DNA from: Cydia pomonella
Taxonomy: Eukaryota; Arthropoda; Insecta; Lepidoptera; Tortricidae
Assembly: GCF_033807575.1 (NCBI RefSeq)
Contig: NC_084717.1
Span: 13,455,692-13,519,691 of the forward strand
Direction: 5' to 3'
Length of the DNA: 64,000 nucleotides
The position numbers were made by a program, and so were the translations under genes. The notes below the pieces were generated by a model. The model searched no databases and was not told the DNA's origin. It saw nothing but the letters and a program-made list of their open reading frames with translations. How positions within the stretch are numbered: position 1 is the first letter of the stretch; each line of letters begins with the position of its first letter. Shown piece after piece: positions 10,954 to 20,107 of this stretch.

Positions 10954-12175
10954 GCACAGTCGGATTAGGACCAAACTCGAAATGTCTGAACAGTCATGAA
11001 ATTTGGTATGTATATACGCCCCTTAAAGGCCTCTTTTTCATGCCCACACCATTTGACATTTGGGGACCTCGAGGAACCGCAGCCATCTTGGAAAATGTGG
11101 ACCATCCAGGAGAAATTCGCGTTTTACTTTAAATCTACGTTCTTTATTCAATAATCGTGTAAGGCAACATTCAAGCTTATAAAATTCTACATAAAATAGT
11201 TTTAGACATGATGATGATAGTGATGATTTGCGAAAAAAAATGATCTTGCTTTAAAAAATACTTGCTAAACCCAGATTTAGCCCTTATACCCTTTCATGGG
11301 ACATTCTCTTAATAGGAAAATTCCACTTTTAACTATACATTTGTACATAATCTACCCCAATATCAATATTTTACTTGACTGCAACTTAACCAGAAAGTAG
11401 GGTTATGGGTATAAGTACTGAGGATTCAGGACACCGTGTAGCTTAGGATACTGGACGGATTTTTTAAATGACGTATTATTTAGCCCTAAACCTTTTTCTT
11501 CCGTTAATTTTAGTAACTTTGTATTGCATAGCACTTGTATACTAACTGTGGATCTACTGATGTCTGTTTTACTGTACTCCGCTCAATAGTTTAGGCGCTA
11601 GAAGAAAAAATATGATTTAATATTCGGAGTCCTCTCAAGGCGGCTGTATTGATTTTTCTTTAATAGAACAAGTAAAAGTAGGTTGTGAATGGCAAGAGGA
11701 ATCTAACGATACGTCATTTAAAAAAATCCGTCCAGTATCCTGGATACTGGGTGTACTGAATCATCATAACCCTTACGACCCTTCTTTCTGGTTTAGTCAC
11801 AGTAGAGTAAAATGTTAATATTGGGGTAGACCACGTACAAACGTATAGTTAAAAATAGAATTCATATTCCTCCGAGTTTCCTTTTAAGAGAATGTCCCCT
11901 GGAAGTGTATAAGCGTTAAACTTAGATTCAGCAAGTATTCTCTATAACAAGATGTATTGTTCTGCAAAGATATCGAGGACTTTTTTGTGTAGAATTTAAT
12001 AAGTTTTAATGTTGACTGTTGTGTTGATGGTACACATTTTCCAAGATGGTTCGGATTCCTCGAGGTCCCCAAATGTTAAATGATTTGGGCATGAAAACGG
12101 GGCCTTTACTTTATATACATAATAAATTTCATGACTGTTACAGAGATTTCGAGGTTGGTCCTAATCCGATTATGC
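10954..12175. mobile_element. Foldback-type element with arms of about 500 bp
   Basis: The two halves are inverted copies. The left end is GCACAGTCGGATTAGGACCA and the complement of the right end is GCATAATCGGATTAGGACCA. Similarity continues through CATTTGGGGACCTCGAGGAA, AAGAGAATGTCC-like and ACCCCAATATTAA-like segments to a GTCCAGTATCC motif near 11450/11735. The loop is about 11475-11705. TA flanks both ends (10952-10953 and 12176-12177), which fits a TA target duplication. There is no transposase. The arms differ by many substitutions, so it is not recent. Confidence 0.7.
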
Positions 12176-12177
12176 TA

Positions 12178-12485
12178 CATTGTGCGTCCGCAGCAAATTC
12201 GGTTCTCCATACAAATGTAGTTACGCTCTCATTTTAAAATGACTTGCTAGATTGCTCTGAAACTTTGTACTTACAATAGGATATGGTATGTCTATGCCTA
12301 TAATTAATTTAAAACATAAATGTGAAATGAGAGCCAATTAAGTTCAATATTAAGAATATGTCGTTGTTGACTCGCCGACAACGGAATTGAGATCTATATG
12401 GGTGCCATGTTCTGTGCTGTGTAGAAAATCCTGAAATTATAAAGGATTTGTCTTGGCTAGTTTTTACGTATAGGCTACGTATCAC
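12178..12485. other. Intergenic spacer
   Basis: AT-rich DNA between the foldback element and the RTE fragment. No feature is recognised. Confidence 0.4.
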
Positions 12486-13002
12486 CGAAACGTCACAAAC
12501 ACCACGAAGGTTCGGCTTGTACGGGCCCTCGTTTTTCCTATATTCTTATACGCTGCGGAGACCTGGACTATACGAAAGACAGAGGAGAAGACGATAGACG
12601 CCCTAGAAATATGGTGCTGGAGGAAAATGCTGGGGATATCCTGGACCGAGTTTCGGACTAATGTCTCCATCCTTAAAGAACTCCGTATCAAGCAGCGCCT
12701 TTCGACTCTCGTAAAGACCCGCATACTCAGTTTTTTCGGTCACGTCTCGGGGAGGAACAACGACTCCATAGAGTGTCTAGTGGTGCAGGGTAGAGCAAAC
12801 GGAAAAAGACCGCGCAAAAGGCCACCTATGCGATGGACTGACCAAATCAAATCTGCCATGAAGGGTCCCCTGAACGCATTTGCCAGAATGGCCCCCAACC
12901 GCGAAAAATGGCGAGAAATCGTACGGCAAGCAACATCTGCGCCTGATATCAGCAGTTGACCACGACGCTCTGCAAAGAGTACAACGACAAAGAAGAAGAA
13001 GA
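12486..13002 (+). pseudogene. RTE-type LINE, 3' end of the reverse-transcriptase ORF
   Basis: An open frame from about 12486 to TGA at 12957 encodes the C-terminal part of a lepidopteran RTE-like polyprotein. It includes VRLVRALVFPIFLYAAETWT, WCWRKMLGISWTEFRTN, ILSFFGHVSGRN and GKRPRKRPPMRWTDQI. The endonuclease and RT catalytic core are absent, so this is a 5'-truncated copy. The stop is in the normal place, and the 3' end is an AAGAAGAAGAAG tract at about 12988-13002. The open frame suggests a moderately recent insertion. Confidence 0.8.
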
Positions 13003-13758
13003 CGTATCATATTTGTCTAAAATTTGGTTTGTTGGTACACACACAAGGGATAGTCTCTAGCTAGGTACGGGGGCCACACTCGTCAGCGCGACGGCGATAT
13101 TTTTTACCTTTTACCTAAAAATCTCAAATTTGTGTACGGGCTCAGCTCCTGTTTCGTCTTAAGCCTGAATTTAACAGATTCTGACTCACAGGCATTGATG
13201 TACGTAATAGGGGTAGATGAGGTACCAGGCGCTCGATCGTGAGCCACAAAATATAGGTTCCGGGACCTATATTGAATTAGTCGTACGGGTGACGCTGAAG
13301 TGTCAACATTGTCATCAAATTCGATAAAATATTGCCAAAGAATGCCGTGTTGCGCCTTTTTCCAGTGCTTCAATAGCTCCAACCACAAAAACAAAGCTCA
13401 CGGTATCACTTTTCATTCGTAAGTACTGTTATAACATTTGAAAACATAATTTTTACTAAATAATATTTAAAATTTCCTTGTTAATGAGTGAGCGCGACAG
13501 CTAAATAATGCATTACCCATGTGAGAAACACGTTTATCCGAGTGTCAAGTAGGCATTCCCACTTCATGCATTGTAGAGTCAGCAATTTTTTTATAAATAT
13601 GCAACTTTTTAAATCATGTGCTCCTATTCCTTGAAACTATAGAATGTAACCGGTTTTTATTTTAATATACGAATAACCGGTTGTTAACCAAAAATCCAGT
13701 TTTTCTGATAGTATTTTTAAAACAATATCTTGCATTAACTTGAAACCCGAACATCGGG

Positions 13759-13822
13759 AATAGTCCATCAAAAATTACTAAATAGTACACAAGTACTATT
13801 TAGTAATTTTTGATGGACTATT
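13759..13822. repeat. Perfect 30-bp hairpin inside element A
   Basis: AATAGTCCATCAAAAATTAC... at 13759-13788 is followed by a 4-nt loop (ACAA) and its exact complement at 13793-13822. The homologous position in the other copy (about 34415-34455) has only one arm, so the second arm arose by a local inverted duplication in this copy. Confidence 0.85.
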
Positions 13823-14050
13823 GTACAAACAACAATAGGAAAACTATGGACAACATTTTTAACCAGAGCTTGGATTTACAATTTTAATATGCGAGTTATA
13901 GTGTAGTTTTAAGTATGTATGTATTTATGTATGTTGAAAACTGTGTAAAAAATATTTAGAACAAATATTAAATCAATCAAATTTAACTTACTTTTATCAT
14001 AAACAAAAGAAATAAATAATAATCATCTCTATTTGTCAAGTAAAATGTTT

Positions 14051-14122
14051 GACGACTGGTCTGGCCTAGTGGGCAGTGACCCTGCCTATGAAGCCGATGG
14101 TCCCGTCCCGGGTTCAAAGTTC
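14051..14122 (+). repeat. SINE head (tRNA-like) embedded in element A
   Basis: GACTGGTCTGGCCTAGTGGG begins a tRNA-like head with an A box (TGGCCTAGTGG) and a degenerate B box (GGGTTCAAAG). It matches the heads of the SINEs at 19015, 30006 and 60198. The same fragment is present in copy B (34135-34205), so it predates the separation of the two copies. Confidence 0.7.
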
Positions 14123-14173
14123 TGATGATGGAATCCATGAAGAATTGAGGGAACACCTAAAATCTTATAGGTA

Positions 14174-14487
14174 TAGTTTCTATTTTTCTCCGTGAGCTTC
14201 TACGGATTATCGTCTTATCTATTGTTTAAAAATCGCAAAGGCGCGTGCGACTATGAAAAAATGGTCAGGCCGCATAGGTAGCGTTTATTGAATTACTACT
14301 CTATTGAGCACGGAATAAGATTCATTATGAACTAATACAGAATTCTAACAGAATAGCTGTCTGATCTCTATTGGTGCATCTAAGGTAGGCGACTAAACGC
14401 TCAAACCAGCTTAACTTGTGACACTGCGATCCGAAACAAAGATAGAATCCGTAGAAGCCAGAAGCTCAAGGAGAAAAATAGAAACTA
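14174..14487. mobile_element. MITE with TA duplication, inserted in element A
   Basis: The ends are TAGTTTCTATTTTTCTCCGT and the complement TAGTTTCTATTTTTCTCCTT, followed on both sides by CTTCTACGGATT-like sequence. TA duplications lie at 14172-14173 and 14488-14489. Copy B has the empty site (one TA in GGTACACATA, near 34085), which proves the insertion. The TA target suggests Tc1/mariner mobilisation. A truncated relative is at 56265-56523. Confidence 0.8.
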
Positions 14488-14802
14488 TACACATATAGTG
14501 ATTTTTGTAGTTTTTGTCTACAAATTAAGCATTTTCATCCAAAAACTGGCAATTAGTGTAGTGGAACTGCTGATGATGAACAGAACGAAACTCCCTAACT
14601 ACGTATTTACCGTTTGACTATTTGTTTTAATTTGTCCTCTTTGTACAGCAACTAAGGTGATGAAAATGAAAACGATGAAAATCAGAACGAATACTTTAAA
14701 TTGAACATTCTAATGTAAGGGCACGCTGCCGTCTCAAATCGAGAAAAGTGGGACATTGCTAATTTCGCCTTCGATAGGGAATGATTTAAAAAAATATAAC
14801 TT

Positions 14803-15380
14803 TTTGCAATTTTTTAAATGACACTCTAAAAGATAATGAAGACCTGGAGAGGGAACGCAGAGCGCTATCGGTTAGGGGTAACATGTTGTCACGCAGGTTT
14901 GCTCGCTGTTCCCGTGAGGTAAAAATTACATTATTTAAAACCTACTGCCAAAACCTGTACACGTGCAACCTGTGGAGCAACTACACCCAAAAAACCTTTA
15001 GTGCTCTGCGTGTCCAGTACAACAACGCTTTCAGGGGTTTATTGGGGCTGCCCTGGCGCTGCAGCGCGTCAGCAATGTTCGCTGAGTGGAGCACAGACGG
15101 TTTCCACGCAGTGCTGCGTAAGAGGGTGGCGTCCCTGTGGGACCGCGTGCGGGGCAGCACCAACACTCTCCTGAGGGTGATTGCGGAAAGGGTGGATAGC
15201 CCTCTTATAACTCACTGGATGACAATGCATGTTAGGTCCAATGAGCATTATGTGTTCCACTAACATTAATGTTAACTTTATTTTTAAGATTTTTCTTGTT
15301 ATTTTACTAACACAGTCTTGTAGACAAAAATATGGATACTTGGTGTCTGAATTAAATATTTTCATTTTCATTTTCATTTT
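14803..15380 (+). pseudogene. LINE fragment with (ATTTTC)n tail, inserted in element A
   Basis: A frame open from about 14820 to TAA at 15261-15263 encodes the C-terminal region of a lepidopteran non-LTR reverse transcriptase. It includes EDLERERRALSVRGNMLSRR, REVKITLFKTYCQNLYTC, ALRVQYNNAFRGLLGLP and SASAMFAEW. The 3' end is a short ATTTTC repeat (about 15357-15380). The corresponding position in copy B is uninterrupted, so this is a 5'-truncated insertion. The frame is intact apart from truncation, so the insertion is probably not very old. Confidence 0.8.
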
Positions 15381-16126
15381 AAACTAAAAATGAGTATGAA
15401 CGTTAAAAAAATTAAAACTATTATGTTTAGAGAAAAAACTTTAACTTGTTTCTATTTTAAAACGAGCTGCAGCAGTGGAAATGCCTAGCGTTGAATTGTG
15501 AAAATTAAAAATGATGTTCGGTTTCGTTTTTGATACAATTTTTTTCCCTCCATACATTATAATTTTCCTTTTTATACCGCCCTCTACGCATATTTTTTTT
15601 TAATTGTATAGATAAACTATCGGTTTTACATATAAAATACATACGGTTTTACATATTTTATTTAGTGTGTTAGCGAAAAAATAATTGTTTTCCATAAAAT
15701 AAATAAAGTGCCTATTTATTTTAATTTCGTATATATTCTATAAATATTTGTTTCCTGACGCTACCTAATAAAGACCGACGTTGAAGGCGCTTATTCCCAT
15801 GACTTACAACTTGTCCAATATAAGTGAATCCGTATACGTATCGTAGCTATGAATAAACAAGGTTCACACTTTTATATTGGTTCTCTTGAGTCGTGCGCTC
15901 GGTGAACGATTGGAATATATAAATACCAGGAGTAACTACGAATTACCAGTGATTACAATATTGGCTCTTGTCAAGCGTACCTGTCTTTTCCGAAAAACCA
16001 TCAGAAGTGAAACCCTGAAACCTCGAGATCCCTATCAACTGAGATCATATCGTTATACTGGTTTTCTCGAGGCGACACGTTAGTTGAACATAGTGAATAG
16101 TCGACCAGGGTTTCAGAAGTAAAAAA

Positions 16127-17435
16127 GCGGCCAAGTGCGAGTCGGACTCGCGCATGAAGGGTTCCGTACCATTTAAGACGTATTAAAAAAAATCTACTTG
16201 CTAGATCTTGTTCAACATTTTACCACTTTGGAACTGTCTCTCGCGCAAACTATTCAGTTTAGAAAAAAAATGATGTTAGGAACCTAAATATCATTTTTGA
16301 AGACCTATCCATAGATACCCCACACGTATGGGTTTGATGAAAAAATTTTTTTTTTAATTTATTGACGTATTAAAAAAAAACTATTCACTAGATCTCGTTC
16401 AAACCAATTTTCGGTGGAAGTTTGCATGGTAATGTATATCATATATTTTTTTTAGATTTTTCATTCTGTTATTTTAGAAGTTACAGGGGGGGGGACACAC
16501 ATTTTTTCACTTTGGAAGTGTCTCTCGCGCAAACTATTCAGTTTAGAAAAAAATGATATTAGAAACCTAAATATCATTTTTGAAGACCTATCCATAGATA
16601 CCCCACACGTATGGGTTTGATGAAAAAAATTTTTTTTTTAAATTTTTATGACGTATTAAAAAAAAACTACTTACTAGATCTCGTTCGAACCAATTGTCGG
16701 TGGAAGTTTGCATGGCAATGTATATCATATATTTTGTTTAGATTTTTCATTCTGTTATTTTAGAAGTTACAGGGGGGGGGGACACACATTTTTTCACTTT
16801 GGAAGTGTCTCTCGCGCAAACTATTCAGTTTAGAAAAAAATGATATTAGAAACCTAAATATCATTTTTGAAGACCTATCCATAGATACCCCACACGTATG
16901 GGTTTGATGAAAAAATTTTTTTTTTTTAATTTTTATGACGTATTAAAAAAAAACTACTTACTAGATCTCGTTCGAACCAATTTTCGGTGGAAGTTTGCAT
17001 GGCAATGTATATCATATATTTTTTTTAGATTTTTCATTCTGTTATTTTAGAAGTTACGGGGGGGGGGACACACTTTTTACCACTTTGGAAGTGTCTCTCG
17101 CGCAAACTTTTCAGTTTAGAAAAAAATGATATTAGAAACCTCAATATCATTTTTAAAGACCTATCCATAGATACCCCACACGTATGAGTTTGATGAAAAA
17201 AGATTTTTTGAGTTTCAGTTCTAAGTATGGGGAACCCCCAAAATTTATTGTTTTTTTTCTATTTTTGTGTGAACATCATAATGCGGTTCATAGAATACAT
17301 CTACTTACCAAGTTTGAACAGTATAGCTTTTATAGTTTCGGAAAAAAGTGGCTGTGACAGAATCGGACAGACAGACGGACATGACGAATCTATAAGGGTT
17401 CCGTTTTTTGCCATTTGGCTACGGAACCCTAAAAA
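16127..17435 (+). repeat. GGCCAAGT-family repeat with internal tandem array, inserted in element A
   Basis: The element begins GCGGCCAAGTGCGAGTCGGA, contains the perfect 15-bp palindrome GCGAGTCGGACTCGC and AGGGTTCCGTACC, and ends CTACGGAACCCT followed by an A run. Copy B retains the empty site (an A6 run near 33042). Internally there are about 3.6 tandem units with period 286-287 bp; GACGTATTAAAAAAAA recurs at 16364, 16650 and 16937, with a shortened first unit near 16178. Each unit carries a G run of variable length. Other copies are at 8277, 36178, 42892, 51738 and 58521. No coding capacity was found. Confidence 0.8.
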
Positions 17436-17871
17436 CGAGGGTCAATTTCATGCTTTAAAAATATGATAGTCAATAATTTGATATTAATCTCAGTGTAACT
17501 CGCTCGCTCAGATATTTGCTTGAGAGAGACGGTCTAAGATTAGGTAATATCAAATCATTGATATTTTTTAAAAATCGAAATGACTTAATATCACTTTAAG
17601 ACGACAATGTAAGAAGTATGTACGTCTCGCCTACACATTTGTATAATGTTATTAGTTTTTCTCTGTTGCACCTCGAGGAATACGCAAAATATAGGGGTCT
17701 CGCTTGCGCAGCACTGTTAACTATATTTGGTTATCCTTGTTGCTCGTTGTGCACATGTACATTATAATGGTGTGTAGTATTTGCAAATGTATGGGTGCTG
17801 GACCAGATTTTAGTTTTGTCAACGATTAACGTCACATATCTACCCCTTTTACTTATATCAATGCTCACAGG

Positions 17872-18324
17872 GGGTTTTGAGCATGCTGTTGTGTTCGTTT
17901 TCAAATTTTGAAAAAAAGAACTAGCCTAACAACACAATAAATGCTTGTTTATCCGCATTCTTCACTATATCTCCCTGTCTCACTACTATCTGACCTTCTA
18001 ACCCAGAGGGGAAAATATACCTTATTGGGGCTACTCCATCTTCCTCATGATAATATATTTTACTTTACTGAAAAGCAATCGGTACATGATACAAGATGCA
18101 CATTGTTAAGAGCCGGGGTTAGAACCCACGACCATTGGTTTTAAAATGAAGCTTTGTATATAATTTGTATTTTTATAATAAATCTGTTTTCTTGTTGACA
18201 TTTTGTGGTATTGTATTGCTTTATGTTAATTGTCAAGATATTTCTTTCATCCTGGACAATTGTCACATGCGTCACATGTACGTTTTTATGATAGATCTAC
18301 ATCGACGCAACTGCATGTCATTGT
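17872..18324. other. Intergenic spacer between elements A and C
   Basis: No gene. A short open frame (17941-18144) has no supporting features. Confidence 0.4.
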
Positions 18325-19014
18325 CAAAGAGCATATAATCACTACGTTTTAAGAGACGGGACTTCCATACTAGCGAGTGGAATCAGTTTGTTTCGCAAAT
18401 CATTACCAAAATGTACGACAAAGAACTGTCAAAGAACCATAGTAGCAACATAAGCGATTTAAATAGTGTAGTACGCTACACGCTTACGATTCTTATCGAT
18501 ATCGATAAAATAAACAACATAAGCTCCTAACATAACAACAACATAGGCTCCTGTCTACAAATTTTGTACTCGAAATCAGGTTAGCATCGAATCCACATTT
18601 AAGTTGCATGTTATAAAGTGGATAGTTCTTAATTGGACTACTATCTGGTCGGGCTTAATGTGGACCCGAATTATTTTAATACAGTTTTTAAGTCGTGTTT
18701 TTTTATTTTATTAAATGCTTGATTTTCATAATGATGTGCACATACATGTTTGAATAAATGTAACTTTTCTATGGGAAGATGTATCAGGTCTTCGTTTCCA
18801 ACAAATTTGGCCCACTGCCTGCATCTGAAAACATACAGCCTTGGAAAAACATGACTTTATCTACAGTTTATATTCCATGTGTTTGCTAATGAGATGATCA
18901 ACTGATTATTTCGCGCTAATATGCATCTATAAATCATGTTTTTCGGCATCCAGTTATCAACAACCCTTTATCAATGCTTTAACTTTTTATGTATTTATAT
19001 GTCTGTTAATCATG

Positions 19015-19345
19015 AGAACGGGTCTGGCCTTGTTGGCAGCGACCCTGCCTATGAAGCCGATGGTCCCAGGTTCAAATCCTGGAACGGGCATTTATTAGTG
19101 TGATGAGCATGAATATTTGTTCCTGAGACATGGGTATTTTCTATGTATTTATAAATACTTTTAAATTAGGTCTATGTACATATATATATACATTATTGCA
19201 CAAACTGACTTAGTACTAAAGTATGAATGGCATGTGTTGTGGGTATATATATATATCGTTGTCTAAGTACCCACAACACATGCCATTCAAACTTTAGTAC
19301 TAAGTCAGTTTGTGTAATAATGTCCTATAATATTTCTTTATTTAT
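19015..19345 (+). repeat. tRNA-derived SINE with a large inverted duplication
   Basis: The head GGTCTGGCCTAGTTGGCAGC... has an A box and a B box (GGTTCAAATCC). The body and tail match the SINEs at 30006 and 60198. The tail is folded: 19191-19245 and 19268-19322 are inverted copies of 55 nt with only two mismatches, around a loop of (TA)n. The sister copy in element D (60198-60440) lacks the extra arm. Confidence 0.8.
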
Positions 19346-19745
19346 CATAAAAACAGAGATTAATTTTCTTACATTTTAGGTTAATATATTAAATAATAAT
19401 AATAATAAAATTCTTTATTGTGCACTACTAAAGAAAAACTCATATTACAAACAAAGACAGGACTAAAAATTAGACCATAAAAAAAAAAAATTTTTTAAAT
19501 GTGATTAATAATCACTAGATAAAAAAAATATGTTAACTAATGACCATTAATGCATAAGTGATAGATAATTTATGCATTATTAAGCTTCGACGAATTAATT
19601 ATGGTCATATTGCATGCTAGTTCTAAGGAAATTTCACATATTTAATTTAATTATTTACACTGATATACAAATACAACTACAGTTATCGATAGTTATAGTA
19701 CATCCCTAGTTCACAACGAAAAATAATGTAAAATATCTAATTTAC

Positions 19746-19855
19746 CAGTCTTCATCCAAGGGAAATTTCGCCATAAAATCCCTTTTTTCGTGATTTTCTC
19801 GAGTGGCTCGCTTGCCACATATTTCACACTTAGTAAACCGTTTTCTCGCTGGCAT
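19746..19855 (-). pseudogene. THAP-like first exon of element C
   Basis: From ATG at 19855, 36 codons plus 2 nt lead to a GTAAAT donor. The product has KCEICGKRATRENHEK and FMAKFPLDEDW. A Cys-x2-Cys pair followed by F..FP.D is the beginning of a THAP zinc-binding domain, which P-type transposases carry at their N-terminus. The second half of the domain (W, P, C..H) would need a further exon, which I did not find. The other copy (60786-60895) has the same length and frame. The THAP call is from motif spacing only. Confidence 0.5.
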
Positions 19856-20107
19856 TGTAACAAACTCGCTCTTTACTCTGATCACGGTTGACTATTTTCG
19901 ATTTTTGCACTAAACAATAAAGAAATTACACGAAATACCCGAACAAAACATTGAAGCCTTCAAAACAAACAAAGCAATTAGGCTGACAGTAGACTTGATG
20001 TAAACTTGACAGAATAAATAGCACTGACGTTTTCTTTTTCTTCGTTGGCAATGATTTGCGAAACAAATTCCATACAAAACTTTTTTCTTCCTAGTTGCGT
20101 CAGCCTG

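Larger units (their letters stand above)
13193..17863. mobile_element. Element A: 8-bp-TSD DNA transposon, enlarged by insertions
   Basis: The termini are CATTGATGTACGTAATAGGG at the left and the complement CATTGATATAAGTAAAAGGG at the right (imperfect TIR of about 26 bp). The element is flanked by a perfect 8-bp duplication, CTCACAGG (13185-13192 and 17864-17871). It is the same element as the inverted copy at 32608-35009. The basic unit is about 2.4 kb; the extra 2.2 kb here is a MITE, a LINE fragment and a GGCCAAGT-family array. No recognisable transposase was found, so it is non-autonomous. An 8-bp TSD with CA...TG ends fits the hAT or P superfamilies. The resemblance of CATTGATG to P-element ends is suggestive only. 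Confidence 0.85.
18325..20107 (-). mobile_element. Element C: THAP-exon DNA transposon, copy 1
   Basis: It is colinear with the copy at 59093-61148, from CAAAGAGCATATAATCACTA at the left to CTAGTTGCGTCAGCCTG at the right. By the THAP exon, the coding orientation is minus. The 8-bp flanks (GTCATTGT and ATCGGAAT) do not match, so this copy either lost its target duplication or moved by rearrangement. It contains a SINE at 19015-19345. Beyond the THAP-like exon no transposase sequence is recognisable, so it is a deletion derivative. Confidence 0.75.

Noticed and set aside
13104..13394. A protein-coding gene (96 codons, also mirrored at 34808-35089)
   Set aside because: The shared part ends exactly at the element A/B terminus and the frame runs into unrelated flanking DNA in each copy; there is no domain signal.
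15877..16083. Conserved small ORF in element A (also 33064-33282 in B)
   Set aside because: The similarity is simply that of the two transposon copies; the frames diverge by indels at the C-terminus and show no recognisable motif.
16364..17205. CRISPR-like array
   Set aside because: The 286-bp units are tandem copies with no short-repeat/unique-spacer pattern, in a eukaryotic genome.
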